Assembly: GCA_900316115.1 (NCBI GenBank)
Contig: ONBN01000035.1
Span: 1-49,412 of the forward strand
From: an uncultured Eubacteriales bacterium
Lineage (GTDB): Bacteria; Bacillota; Clostridia; Lachnospirales; Lachnospiraceae
Direction of reading: 5' to 3'
Length of the DNA: 49,412 bases
Shown here: piece by piece, positions 7,736-16,941 of the stretch
Layout: each line of letters begins with the position of its first letter
How positions within the stretch are numbered: the stretch's first letter is position 1
The notes under the pieces: model-generated
Told to the model about the DNA's origin: nothing
Databases searched by the model: none
What the model saw: only the letters and a program-made list of their open reading frames with translations
Made by a program: the position numbers and the translations under genes

Positions 7736-8920
7736 TTATTTGATCCTTGCAACACCGCTTTTAATAGCAGCCTCTGCAGTTGCTTTTGCAACCGCATCCT
7801 TTACACGTGGATCAAAAGCTGCCGGAAGGATGTAGTCCGGATTCAGTTCTTCATCGCTTACCAGCCCTGCGATAGCATAAGCTGCGGCGATCTTCATCTC
7901 ATCATTGATATCAGATGCACGTACATCCAGTGCTCCACGGAAGATACCAGGGAAGCAAAGTACGTTATTTACCTGGTTCGGGTAATCGGAACGCCCTGTG
8001 GAAACAACAGCTGCACCTGCTGTCTTCGCCTCATCCGGGAAGATCTCAGGTGTTGGGTTGGCACATGCAAAAATGATCGGATCCTTTGCCATGGTACGCA
8101 CCATATCCGGAGTAAGTGTTCCCGGAGCAGACACACCGATAAATACATCTGCGCCCTTGATCACCTCTGCAAGAGTTCCTTTCTCATGGGCTGCATTTGT
8201 GATCTTCGCCATCTCTTCTTTGATCGGGTTCAGGCCTTCTCTGCCTTCATAGATAGCGCCTTTACGGTCTGTCATGATAACATTCTTAAGGCCCATGGAA
8301 ATCAGCAGTTTGATGATAGCAATACCTGCTGCACCAGCGCCTGATGTAACGATCTTAATATCTTCGATCTTTTTGCCAACTACCTTCAGTGCATTGATCA
8401 CACCAGCCAGAGTGATCACTGCTGTACCATGCTGGTCGTCATGGAAAATCGGAATATCGCAGCACTCTTTCAGCTTCTTCTCGATCTCGAAGCATCTTGG
8501 TGCGGAAATATCCTCAAGGTTTACACCGCCAAAGCTGCCTGCCAGAAGGCGTACAGTCTCAACAATATCATCCACATTCTTGCTGCGTACACATAATGGA
8601 ATGGCATCTACATCTCCAAATGCTTTAAACAGTACGCATTTACCCTCCATAACCGGCATACCAGCCTCTGGTCCGATATCCCCAAGGCCTAAAACTGCAG
8701 TACCATCTGTCACAACAGCAACTGTATTCCAGCGTCTGGTAAGCTCATAGCTCTTATCAATGTCCTTCTGGATCTCCAGACAAGGCTGTGCAACACCTGG
8801 TGTATAAGCAAGACTTAACGCATCCTTGGAGTCTACTGCAGCACGGCATTTGATCTCGATCTTTCCTTTAAGGTCATAGTGCATCTTTAATGATTCTTTT
8901 GCATAATCCATTTCATTCAT
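7736..8920 (-). CDS. NAD(P)-dependent malic enzyme
   Basis: 394 residues. It catalyses oxidative decarboxylation of malate to pyruvate with NAD(P)+. Recognised by AYTPGVAQPCLEI near the N-terminus, the metal and substrate segments GLGDIGPEAGMPVMEGK and HDDQHGTAVI, and the Rossmann motif TSGAGAAGIAII. It is the short single-domain form without a phosphotransacetylase tail, the usual form in Firmicutes. It is monocistronic with its own terminator; purC lies upstream on the same strand after an 82-base gap. Length is complete. Confidence 0.93.
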   Translation of the reverse strand: MNEMDYAKESLKMHYDLKGKIEIKCRAAVDSKDALSLAYTPGVAQPCLEIQKDIDKSYELTRRWNTVAVVTDGTAVLGLGDIGPEAGMPVMEGKCVLFKAFGDVDAIPLCVRSKNVDDIVETVRLLAGSFGGVNLEDISAPRCFEIEKKLKECCDIPIFHDDQHGTAVITLAGVINALKVVGKKIEDIKIVTSGAGAAGIAIIKLLISMGLKNVIMTDRKGAIYEGREGLNPIKEEMAKITNAAHEKGTLAEVIKGADVFIGVSAPGTLTPDMVRTMAKDPIIFACANPTPEIFPDEAKTAGAAVVSTGRSDYPNQVNNVLCFPGIFRGALDVRASDINDEMKIAAAYAIAGLVSDEELNPDYILPAAFDPRVKDAVAKATAEAAIKSGVARIK

Positions 8921-9002
8921 CCCTCTCTTTTTTATATTTTATTTGATTAAATGACAGTGAATGATCCACCGGCCATCCCCACATCAGCCAGTGTTCCGCA
9001 GA

Positions 9003-9834
9003 TCAGTCCAGTTCTTTGCCTGTAAGCATCTTGTAGCTCTGCAGGTATTTCTTGATGGTCTTATCCACGATCTCCTGTGGCAGAGTCCAGTTATTGTCAG
9101 GATTAGCCTTCAGCCAGTCTCTGGCAAACTGTTTGTCAAAGGACGGCTGTCCGTGGCCGGCCTCGTAGCCCATCACCAAGAGTGATGTTGCCATTCTCAT
9201 CAAGTCCAAACTCAAACTTGGTATCAGCAATGATGATACCTTTTTCCAGGGCATACTCTGCACATTTCTTATAAAGTGCAATGGTCAGGTCGCGGAGTTT
9301 CTCTGCATACTCCTTACCTTTGCCAGGATAATATTTCTCCAGATGATCAATACTCTGCTCAAAAGAAATATTCTCATCATGATCACCGATCTCAGCTTTT
9401 GTAGACGGTGTATAAATAGGCTCTGGCAGTTTGTCAGACTCTTTCAGTCCTTCCGGCAGGCTGATCCCGCAAACCTTGCCGTTCTCCTTATAGCTTGCCC
9501 AGCCGCTTCCTGTAATATAACCCCGGACAATGCACTCCAACGGAAGCATTTCCAGCTTCTTGCACATCATGCTCTTACCGTCATATTTCTCCTGTCTGAA
9601 AAATTCAGGCATATCATTCACATCTGTAGAGATCATGTGATTTGGAAGAATATCCTTGGTAAGGTCAAACCAGAATTTGGACATCTGAGTAAGCACCTTG
9701 CCCTTATTGGTAACTTCATTATTAAGGATCACATCAAAGCAACTGATACGGTCTGTGGCAACCATGATCAGGCTGTCCCCATTGTCATAAATTTCCCGTA
9801 CCTTACCTTCTTTAATTGGCTTCATTTCCTGCAT
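9003..9834 (-). pseudogene. purC: purC (SAICAR synthase) with internal deletion and frameshift
   Basis: The protein begins MQEMKPIKEGKVREIYDNGD and reads normally through IADTKFEFGLDENGNITLGD, then leaves frame and stops (first frame ends at 9136). The correct C-terminus, GYEAGHGQPSFDKQFARDWL to MLTGKELD, continues in another frame to 9003. Joining the two shows that about 14 residues are missing, exactly the conserved TPDSSRFW segment of the SAICAR synthase signature. A deletion of about 41 or 44 bases explains both loss and shift. The enzyme should ligate aspartate to CAIR in purine synthesis; as written it would be inactive. Either a true mutation or an assembly fault. Confidence 0.85.
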
Positions 9835-9945
9835 TCTTTTACACCTCGTCAGCTTCCGTATTTAATTAATTCAACGGGATAAAGGTAACACTATTCCCCC
9901 TTTCCTGTCAAGATAAACAGAGGCTTATTTCTTTCACTCTCATTT

Positions 9946-10206
9946 TTATTTCTTCCACAATCCGGAAAAGAACCCTTTCTTCTCATACGGTGCCTTTTCC
10001 ATTCCCTTAAACTCGTAGCCTGTTTCTTTGATCACAGCCTTCAGTTTATCCTCTGGAATATCCTCTTCTGTAACGATCACAGTTTCTCCTTTTGTGTGGG
10101 AGGATGTAACCTTTTTTACAGGGAAAGCCCTGCGGATAGAATCATTGATATGGGACTCACACATCCCGCACTGCATACCATCGATTTTCATAGTGATCTG
10201 TATCAT
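9946..10206 (-). CDS. HMA-domain metal-binding protein (CopZ-like)
   Basis: 86 residues with the heavy-metal-associated fold: the binding loop is GMQCGMCESH (CxxC) and the C-terminal end of the domain reads AVIKETGYEFKG. A basic, aromatic tail (KKGFFSGLWKK) follows. It probably carries Cu(I) or a similar soft metal in the cytosol. The ATG at 10206 is favoured by AGAGGAAAGA before it. No copper ATPase is nearby, so its partner is not visible here. Confidence 0.85.
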   Translation of the reverse strand: MIQITMKIDGMQCGMCESHINDSIRRAFPVKKVTSSHTKGETVIVTEEDIPEDKLKAVIKETGYEFKGMEKAPYEKKGFFSGLWKK

Positions 10207-10233
10207 ATTCTTTCCTCTTTTCTGCAATTATCT

Positions 10234-10315
10234 GCTGTTTTTATTGTCTTATTTTATTGCTTTTTATCAGCTGTTTGACAGCTGCTTTTATTGTCTTATT
10301 TTATTGTTTTTATCA
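10234..10315. repeat. Two direct copies of a 35-base T-rich sequence
   Basis: A segment reading GCTGTTTTTATTGTCTTATT onward (10234-10269) recurs nearly unchanged at 10281-10315, 47 bases later, and a degraded third copy starts near 10326. It fills the gap between the FtsX-type gene and the HMA gene. The role is unknown. Confidence 0.6.
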
Positions 10316-10353
10316 ACTTGAAAGCAGCTGTTTTTACAGCTCTATTTTACAGT

Positions 10354-12711
10354 TTATTCCACATTTTTCAAGGCCTGATCCATAGGGATCTTCTTTATTT
10401 TTCTGTACTGCATTGCTGCCACAACGCCATAAACTGCCAGTCCCATTACAGCCATTTCCGGATAGATTATTGGCTCTATATACAGGGTCAGCCAGCCACT
10501 GAAATCCATCATCATCACCTTATAGATCAGAGTCATGATCCACGTAGCTGCTGCCAGACTGAGGGCAATGGAGAAAATCACTACCCAGGTGGTTGAGGTA
10601 AGATACAGGCTTATGATCTCTTTATTCTCATAGCCCAGGATCTTTACCATGGATATGGATGCCGTGTTCTTTTCTATGATCAGTCTTGTAAGCAGATAGA
10701 TCAGGATTGCAAAGAGTGCAATAGAAAATACATTGATCAGATAAAACAGACTTCCCATAGATACCGTCAGCTGTCTGGATACCTTGGTCAGGTCATCCTC
10801 TGTGATCGTTGTGGCAATATACCTCTCATCAATGTCTTTGATCTCCTCATTTGAGAAATATCCGTTGAAATAATCTTCTGATCTATCAAAGGTTTCCCTG
10901 TACTCCTGAATAGGCATGAACACTGCCAGTGCAGCCGGATAATCATAGGTTCCTGCTACCGTAAAGGTATAGGTGTCGTCTTCATAAGGCTCTTTTAATG
11001 TTAATTCATCCCCTGTGTGAATATTATATTTTTCAGCAAATCCGTCAGACAGATATACGCCCTCATCCTTAAAATCAAGATCTACATACTGGCTGTCATC
11101 CTGGATACCGTATACGGTAATACTCTCCCCATCACGGTTTTTTGGCATATTTTTCAGGGAATAAGCACAGAATTTCTCTGCTCCTTCTGTCTTTGTATCC
11201 AGGGAAGGGGTAAGCATTTTCTGCAAAACTGCCATCAATGTAGACTTGTTTTCTTCTGAATCTGCCGCCTCTTCTTCATCCTCTTCATCCTCAGGCACAT
11301 TCAGCATATACTGATACTTTGCAACCATATTATCTACGATCTTCTTCTGGTAATTGGAAAGAAGAGGACTCATCATCATACCAAACAAAAGCATGATATT
11401 TGCAAACAAAATTCCAATAAACAGGGTAATATAACCGGATTTATTCTGCAGGATAATGCGGATACGGAACCGGTTCATAAAGCTGAATGCAGGCAGGCGC
11501 ACTGCCTTTTTCTTTTTGGATCTGCTTAAATCCCTGCGAAGGAATTTAAGTGGAGAAAGGGTCAGTTTCCTGTAGATCAGCACAATATTGATCACCAACA
11601 TCAACACGATGGGTACTACTGTGGTAAGTACAAATGCCTGTCCGTTCCATCTTGTCACATAAGTAGGAAGGCTGTAGCTTCCGTAATACATATCTGCACA
11701 GATATCCTTAAAATAGGTATAACCAAGAATGTTACCGATCACTGCAGCCGCCAGTGTTACAAGGATTGGCAGTGCAATATAGTGTTTCAGAAGCTCTCCC
11801 CTGGTATAACCGGAAGCACGTAACGTACCGATCACATTCGCTTCTTTTGTAATGGTATTATTAGTGGTAACGGCAAACACAAAGGCCATGATCACGATCA
11901 GGATATACAGCAGTACCTCCACCATGGTCTGGTCGCCACCAATATCATCCCCTGCAAAATGGATGGCCTGGTTGGCATACTGCGGAATATAATCGGTAAG
12001 AGAAACAGTTCTGGCAAGGGTCTTCATAAAGTCCTCAGACATATTTTTTTCTTCTGTTTCGTTTTCAGGTGTCTTATCATACTGCCAGGAATACCGGTAG
12101 CTGAGATGGGTAGTTCCCAGACTGTCAAACCCGGAATCTGTCATAATGGCAACGCCGAACTTTACAGCATCAAACATCATATCGCTGTTATCAGAGAAAA
12201 GACAGCTGTAATCAGACAGGGCTACCAGTCCTGTGATCTTCATGTCTTTGCCGGCGATCTTCATGGAGTCCCCGACAGACAGATTATTATTATCTGCATA
12301 CATACGGTCAATGGCGATCTCATCATCTGCCTTTGGAAGCTCTCCTTTCATCAGGCAGATCAGATCCATGTCTGTCCGGTTCTTGTAGATCCTCATGGTT
12401 GCATCTGTTTTTCCATCAGAATCTGAGTCTGCATTCTCTTCTACATAGAAGCTTTCTTCGATCTTGACCCCCTCTTTTTCCAGCCTTTCCAGCTGAACCT
12501 TTGAAGCCTTCGAGGACAGGGTAAAGTTCCCGTCTTCTATATTATATTTTTCAAAGCTTTCATCATAAGCAGCTGACATACTGGATCCAGCCACCAGAAA
12601 TCCTGATACAAAACCGATGGTCAGTGTCATAAAAAGAAAGATCACCAGGTATTTTCCCAGATCTGCCTTTAACTCTTTGGGAAGACGTTTAAATAATGGA
12701 TTTTTCATCAT
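10354..12711 (-). CDS. FtsX-like ABC transporter permease
   Basis: 785 residues with two FtsX permease halves. A signal-anchor helix (YLVIFLFMTLTIGFVSGFLVAG, about 25-45) is followed by a large extracytoplasmic domain, then membrane segments (VLLYILIVIMAFVFAVT, HYIALPILVTLAAAVIG, VPIVLMLVINIVLIY). A second set starts with SGYITLFIGILFANIMLLFG, has another external domain containing an acidic run (EDEEDEEEAADSEE), and ends in four-helix FtsX topology. Such MacB/LolCE-type systems move lipids, peptides or antibiotics, or sense envelope stress, rather than importing metal. The ATPase gene precedes it by nine bases. A metal-type operator upstream of the pair is unexpected for this class. Confidence 0.88.
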   Translation of the reverse strand: MMKNPLFKRLPKELKADLGKYLVIFLFMTLTIGFVSGFLVAGSSMSAAYDESFEKYNIEDGNFTLSSKASKVQLERLEKEGVKIEESFYVEENADSDSDGKTDATMRIYKNRTDMDLICLMKGELPKADDEIAIDRMYADNNNLSVGDSMKIAGKDMKITGLVALSDYSCLFSDNSDMMFDAVKFGVAIMTDSGFDSLGTTHLSYRYSWQYDKTPENETEEKNMSEDFMKTLARTVSLTDYIPQYANQAIHFAGDDIGGDQTMVEVLLYILIVIMAFVFAVTTNNTITKEANVIGTLRASGYTRGELLKHYIALPILVTLAAAVIGNILGYTYFKDICADMYYGSYSLPTYVTRWNGQAFVLTTVVPIVLMLVINIVLIYRKLTLSPLKFLRRDLSRSKKKKAVRLPAFSFMNRFRIRIILQNKSGYITLFIGILFANIMLLFGMMMSPLLSNYQKKIVDNMVAKYQYMLNVPEDEEDEEEAADSEENKSTLMAVLQKMLTPSLDTKTEGAEKFCAYSLKNMPKNRDGESITVYGIQDDSQYVDLDFKDEGVYLSDGFAEKYNIHTGDELTLKEPYEDDTYTFTVAGTYDYPAALAVFMPIQEYRETFDRSEDYFNGYFSNEEIKDIDERYIATTITEDDLTKVSRQLTVSMGSLFYLINVFSIALFAILIYLLTRLIIEKNTASISMVKILGYENKEIISLYLTSTTWVVIFSIALSLAAATWIMTLIYKVMMMDFSGWLTLYIEPIIYPEMAVMGLAVYGVVAAMQYRKIKKIPMDQALKNVE

Positions 12712-12720
12712 TTCACCGCC

Positions 12721-13419
12721 TTACCAGTCAAGATCTTCTGCAGAGATCTTGGTTTCATTCACATAGTTTTTCCGGATCTGACCATCCCTTAACTTGATCA
12801 CACGGTCAGCCATATTCTTGATGGCATCATTATGTGTTACCATGATCACGGTATTTCCGTATTTCTGGTTCACCTCCTGGATCAGCTTCAGGATCTCCTT
12901 TGAGGTATTGTAATCCAGGGCACCGGTAGGCTCGTCGCAAAGCAGGATATCCGGATTCTTTACAATGGCTCTTCCAATAGCAGTCCTCTGCTGCTGTCCG
13001 CCGGAAAGCTGGTTAGGCAGCTTATGTCTGTGTTCATAAAGTCCCAGTGTCTTCAAAAGGTCATCAATATCCAGGGCCTTATCACTTAAGTACGCTCCAA
13101 CCTCCACATTTTCTTTTACATTCAGGTTGGGGATCAGATTATACATCTGAAATACATATCCCAGATGCTTCCTTCTGTATTTTGTAAGAGTCTTTTCATT
13201 CATGTCTGCAGTCTTTTCGCCTTCGATGGAAATATATCCTTCATCCGCGTCATCAATTCCCCCAATGATGTTCAACAATGTAGATTTCCCGGAACCGGAG
13301 GGTCCCAACAGTACACAGATTTCCCCTTTTTCAACGGCGAAATCAATTCCACGCAGAACCTCCGTCCTGCTTTCTCCATCTCCAAAACTTTTCTTCAAAC
13401 CATGTATTTCCAAAAACAT
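12721..13419 (-). CDS. ABC transporter ATP-binding protein (MacB/LolD type)
   Basis: 232 residues. Walker [11 protein letters not shown]-loop [11 protein letters not shown], signature [15 protein letters not shown], Walker [13 protein letters not shown] and the H-loop MVTHN are all intact, and the LolD/MacB spacing is clear. It energises the FtsX-like permease encoded nine bases downstream. Upstream lie a GTTAG-N6-CTAAC palindrome (13463-13478) and a 25-base palindrome (13520-13544) in the region shared with the divergent ZIP gene. Confidence 0.93.
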   Translation of the reverse strand: MFLEIHGLKKSFGDGESRTEVLRGIDFAVEKGEICVLLGPSGSGKSTLLNIIGGIDDADEGYISIEGEKTADMNEKTLTKYRRKHLGYVFQMYNLIPNLNVKENVEVGAYLSDKALDIDDLLKTLGLYEHRHKLPNQLSGGQQQRTAIGRAIVKNPDILLCDEPTGALDYNTSKEILKLIQEVNQKYGNTVIMVTHNDAIKNMADRVIKLRDGQIRKNYVNETKISAEDLDW

Positions 13420-13462
13420 AAACTCTTTTTCTTCCCCTGGGGAATCTCCTTCCTTCTTTTTT

Positions 13463-13478
13463 GTTAGAAATATCTAAC
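13463..13478. promoter_or_regulatory. Operator-like palindrome upstream of the ABC/FtsX operon
   Basis: GTTAGAAATATCTAAC is a perfect match to GTTAG-N6-CTAAC, about 45 bases upstream of the ATPase start codon. No convincing -35/-10 pair was found with it. Confidence 0.6.
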
Positions 13479-13519
13479 TTTAATTATTCTACTGCTTTTC
13501 TCCCAAAAAGAAAATGGCA

Positions 13520-13544
13520 CCAATTGATTTTTTTTCTCAATTAG
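13520..13544. promoter_or_regulatory. Second copy of the 25-base palindrome
   Basis: On the minus strand it begins CTAATTGAGAAAAA and ends TCAATTGG, agreeing with the 3667-3691 element at 21 of 25 positions. Flanking bases extend it to ATGACACTAATTGA/TCAATTGGTGCCAT, so as RNA it would also form a strong hairpin followed by T-rich sequence on the minus strand: an operator, or a terminator/attenuator in the leader. Confidence 0.4.
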
Positions 13545-13626
13545 TGTCATTTTCCATATCTGATACAACTTTTTTACGATATCCTGGTTTTAAACAAAAA
13601 TGTATTCATAAACAAACATATATTTA

Positions 13627-13678
13627 TTGACAGTACAAACTGTATTACATATAATAAAAATAGTTAGAATATACTAAC
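13627..13678 (+). promoter_or_regulatory. Consensus promoter and operator of the ZIP gene
   Basis: TTGACA (13627-13632), a 17-base spacer and TATAAT (13650-13655) make a perfect sigma-A promoter. The palindrome GTTAGAATATACTAAC (13663-13678) follows where transcription would start, so a bound regulator would block initiation. Confidence 0.8.
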
Positions 13679-13716
13679 TTACTGACAAGTATAAATTTGA
13701 GAAAGGGGAATAAATT

Positions 13717-14499
13717 ATGAATATGGAGGTGTTTGCAGGAATCCTGATCCCTTTTGCAGGTACTGTGCTGGGAGCAGCCTGCGTGTTTTTCATGCGAGGA
13801 GAAATGAATCCATTGGTACAGAAGATCTTAGGAGGTTTTGCAGCAGGAGTAATGATGGCCGCTTCTGTGTGGAGCCTTTTGATCCCGGCAATCGAACAGT
13901 CTGAGCATATGGGGAAACTTGCTTTCATTCCGGCAGCCGCAGGTTTTGCAGTGGGAATGTTGTTTCTTTTGTTGCTGGATCATGTAATCCCCCATCTGCA
14001 CATGGGAACAGACCAGGCGGAAGGCCCCAGGCTGAAGTTGAAGCGTACTACCATGCTTGTACTTGCAGTTACCCTGCATAATATTCCTGAAGGAATGGCC
14101 GTGGGGATTGTCTATGCAGGCTGGCTTACCGGAAATGAAAAGATTACCGCAACTGCCGCACTGGCTCTTGCCCTTGGAATTGCCATACAGAATTTCCCGG
14201 AGGGAGCCATTATTTCCATGCCGCTGCGCTCAGAAGGAGAAACGAAAGGAAAAGCCTTCTGGCACGGGCTATTATCCGGTGTAGTAGAGCCTATAGGCGC
14301 ATTTCTTACCATTTTGTGTACCAGATTTATCACACCATTTCTTCCCTATTTACTTAGTTTTGCAGCAGGCGCTATGATGTATGTGGTAGTGGAAGAACTG
14401 ATCCCGGAGATGTCAGAAGGTGAGCATACCAATACAGGAACTGTGGCATTTGCCTGCGGATTCATCCTGATGATGATCCTGGATGTAAGCCTTGGATAA
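13717..14499 (+). CDS. ZIP family divalent metal transporter
   Basis: 260 residues, about eight membrane helices. The hallmark helices IV and V carry TLHNIPEGMAVGIVYAG and GIAIQNFPEGAIISMPL, matching the HNxPEG metal site of ZupT-like ZIP proteins. A His-containing loop (DHVIPHLHMG) lies between helices III and IV. It imports Zn, Fe or Mn across the cytoplasmic membrane; which metal cannot be read from sequence. GAGAAAGGGGAATAAATT before the ATG sets the start. The gene stands alone between a consensus metal-type promoter and a strong terminator. Confidence 0.93.
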   Translation: MNMEVFAGILIPFAGTVLGAACVFFMRGEMNPLVQKILGGFAAGVMMAASVWSLLIPAIEQSEHMGKLAFIPAAAGFAVGMLFLLLLDHVIPHLHMGTDQAEGPRLKLKRTTMLVLAVTLHNIPEGMAVGIVYAGWLTGNEKITATAALALALGIAIQNFPEGAIISMPLRSEGETKGKAFWHGLLSGVVEPIGAFLTILCTRFITPFLPYLLSFAAGAMMYVVVEELIPEMSEGEHTNTGTVAFACGFILMMILDVSLG

Positions 14500-14510
14500 A
14501 TGCAGCAAAA

Positions 14511-14542
14511 AAGGTGTGACCTCATCTTCAAGATCACACCTT
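14511..14542. terminator. Bidirectional terminator after the ZIP gene
   Basis: AAGGTGTGA and TCACACCTT pair across a short loop, with A-runs before and TTTT after, so it can end transcription from both sides (ZIP gene on plus, transglutaminase-like gene on minus). Confidence 0.85.
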
Positions 14543-14580
14543 TTCTTATACTTTCTTATACTTTCTTATATTTTCTTATC
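14541..14580. repeat. Ten-base tandem repeat
   Basis: CTTTCTTATA is repeated about four times in a row directly after the ZIP terminator; a simple-sequence expansion with no clear role. Confidence 0.6.
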
Positions 14581-14612
14581 ATTTTATGGCAAGACGCCAC
14601 GGCCATTTTTCT

Positions 14613-15362
14613 TTAGAATTTGTAAATCTGATTGGAATTATACCGGTTGGGTGAATTAGGTACACCCATCTTATTCCCCATATTATCCCAGTATCCTCCG
14701 TTGATCAGAACCCAGCAATGAGTCATGGGAAGCTCGATCACATAGGGCTTATATCCCAGTTCCTTTGCAAGGGCTGCAAAGGCATTGGCGAAGCCATAGC
14801 AATTGCCGCACATAGTATCCAGAAGATCGTAGGCACAGTATTTAGGCCAGTTCTTCTGGGTTGTGTCCGGAAATTTATTTGACTGGAAACGGATGGTGTT
14901 CAGATAATACCAGCACTGTCTCAGCTTTGTATTGATGGAAGCAGATGGCGTGGTCACTTTGCCTATCACTTCCATACACTTCATCTTAAGCCTGGTGTTA
15001 ATATCGTCTCTGGCATATCCGTTCTTAGTGAAGCTGACCCTTTTCATTGAAAATGTAATAGGTGCCTTTGATCTGTACAGAGCCGGTTACTGCATTTCCA
15101 TTATTTCCGAAGTAGTATTTCCTTCCCCGGATCTTTTTCCACGCTCTGCGTACCTTCTGGCCTTTTACGTAATAGCAGTAATTCCTGCCTTCCCGTACCA
15201 GTCCCTGTTTCTTTTGGACTGCTGCCGATGTTACAGAAGCATCTGCCTCTGTCTGAACAGTTTCTTCCTGGGCTTTTACCTGCATTGGCAGACAGACGCC
15301 CAAACAGACGCTGCAGCCAGAAGCCACAGCGCTGTCTTCTTCATCTTTGCAGTGATTCTCAT
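14613..15362 (-). pseudogene. Secreted transglutaminase-like protein with two frameshifts
   Basis: Reading from an ATG at 15362 (good GGAAAGGGAG site) gives the signal peptide start MRITAKMKKTALWLLAAASV, then the frame breaks. The next frame continues CLGVCLPMQVKAQEE, through a YYVKGQKVRRAWKKIRGRKYYF repeat-like segment (choline-binding or wall-binding style) to YYIFNEKGQL. It then breaks back into the original frame, TKNGYARDDINTR to the end at 14613. The C-terminal part has a transglutaminase core: MCGNCYGFANAFAALAKELG (Cys), THCWVLING (His), YWDNMGN (Asp). The two shifts cancel. It is the last gene of the apbE operon and should act outside the cell. Confidence 0.75.
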
Positions 15363-15452
15363 TTTGATATCTCCCTTTCCCCAAAAGTATATCTGGATTT
15401 ATTGTAAATTCTTTTTCCAGAATATTCAAGATGGAAAAGCAGATAATGAAAT

Positions 15453-16940
15453 TCATTTTGCCTGGGCAAGGGCCGCCTTAACTGCATCCAAGATACCTTC
15501 TGATGAAAAAGTAGCCCCACTGACTGTGTCAATTCCTTCTGCCTCCTGCTTAGAAAGAATCTGTGGGTAAATGCTTTCCCATGCATCGCTGAAATATTCC
15601 CTGGAATCACTGTTGGTCTGGCTTATGGCTGTGATCCTGCCTCCTGAAACCGTTACCGTTACTGTTACAATGCCGCTGTATCCATAGGACTGGCCTGTAT
15701 AGTTACCATCCTTATAAAGAATGGCCGGAGTCGGCGTTACTTCCGCTCCTGGTGTAACCTCCGGATTTTCTGGTGCCGGAGTAGGTGTTGGTATTGCCGT
15801 CGGCTCTGGTGTGGCTGTTGGCTTCGGATTATCCTGCTCAGGCTGGGTAAGCGGAACATCCTCCGGCACTGTCACCGTCTGTGAAGGAACTTCCACTTTT
15901 TTTCTTGCTTTGCTAAGAGCTTCATTTACTGCTCCAATGATCCCTGCGGAAGAATAGGTGGCTCCACTGACTGCGTCCACACCCTGCAAAGATTGGTTTT
16001 CCAGGATCTTCGGCTGGATACCCTCCCATGCCTTCTGGAAGAATCTTGGTGTATCCTTGTGACTGGAAATGATTTGGGTAATCTTACCATCTGTAATACG
16101 AACAGTCACCGTTACGATCCCGTTAAAGCCCTGGGAGCTTCCCTGATAAGTACCGTCTTCATAGCCGTCTGCTGCTCCCTGATCGATTCCTTCCAGAACC
16201 TGTGACAGGTTCCTTTTCATTTCTTTTTCGCTGAGATTTTCTTCTTCCTCTGTAGTACTTTCTGGACCGGAACTGCTTTTCCCTGCCTTGGAAAGAGCGT
16301 TCTGGACAGCAGAAATGATCCCGTTAGAAGAATAAGTGGCTCCGCTTACTGCATCCACATTTGGATTCTGGGCAGAAAGGATCTTGCTGACTACACCCTG
16401 TGCTTTGGAAAGATAACTTCCTGTCTCCCCAGATGCACTGACGATATTCACAGCTGTGATCTTTCCTCCTGCAACTGTAACCTGTACGGAAATCTGCCCA
16501 CCGAAACCGGTGCCGTTTCCTGTATAAGTGCCGTCCTGATAACCGTCTGCCGGAACAGCTGTGGTAGGCGTCTGGGTAGTTCCCATCCCGCCTCCGGCTG
16601 ATGCCCCAGACGAGGAAGAGGCCGGTCTTGTATGACTGGCCTTCTTAATACTATTCCTCTTTTTATTTGCTGTGCCGGACTTGCTTTTGGTGCCTGTCTG
16701 GCTCTTTTTGGTTTCGGTTTCAGAAACGGCCTTTGTTTCCTGGACCGCTGTCTGGGAACCTTTTTCCGTAGAAATCGTATTCACAGACAGAAGCTTTCCA
16801 AGCTGGGAAGCTTCAACGATCTGCGTCTGTGCAGCTTCCTGACCGGAAAGGGCTTCATCACCCTTTCCGGCTGCAAGCATGGCTGCCAGTACAACTGCCG
16901 CTGGTGCAAGCTTCCCCCAATGGCTGTATTTATTACTCAT
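15453..16940 (-). CDS. Secreted or anchored protein with three FMN-binding domains
   Basis: 495 residues. An N-terminal signal-anchor (LAPAAVVLAAMLAAG, about 11-25) is followed by a Ser/Thr/Lys-rich spacer. Three FMN_bind domains follow at about 133-220, 258-345 and 408-493. Each ends in the ApbE flavinylation motif SGAT, with target threonines near T202, T328 and T477, so three covalent FMN groups are predicted. The second and third domains are joined by a Pro/Thr linker (TPEPTAIPTPTPAPENP). The protein would pass electrons outside the membrane. Its start lies one base after the stop of the Tp47-like gene, so the two are coupled; apbE is the first gene of the same operon. Confidence 0.92.
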   Translation of the reverse strand: MSNKYSHWGKLAPAAVVLAAMLAAGKGDEALSGQEAAQTQIVEASQLGKLLSVNTISTEKGSQTAVQETKAVSETETKKSQTGTKSKSGTANKKRNSIKKASHTRPASSSSGASAGGGMGTTQTPTTAVPADGYQDGTYTGNGTGFGGQISVQVTVAGGKITAVNIVSASGETGSYLSKAQGVVSKILSAQNPNVDAVSGATYSSNGIISAVQNALSKAGKSSSGPESTTEEEENLSEKEMKRNLSQVLEGIDQGAADGYEDGTYQGSSQGFNGIVTVTVRITDGKITQIISSHKDTPRFFQKAWEGIQPKILENQSLQGVDAVSGATYSSAGIIGAVNEALSKARKKVEVPSQTVTVPEDVPLTQPEQDNPKPTATPEPTAIPTPTPAPENPEVTPGAEVTPTPAILYKDGNYTGQSYGYSGIVTVTVTVSGGRITAISQTNSDSREYFSDAWESIYPQILSKQEAEGIDTVSGATFSSEGILDAVKAALAQAK

Positions 16941-16941
16941 A

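Noticed and set aside
13520-13544. Terminator of the ZIP or ABC operon
   Set aside because: It lies upstream of both genes, not after either; kept as an operator or attenuator candidate only.
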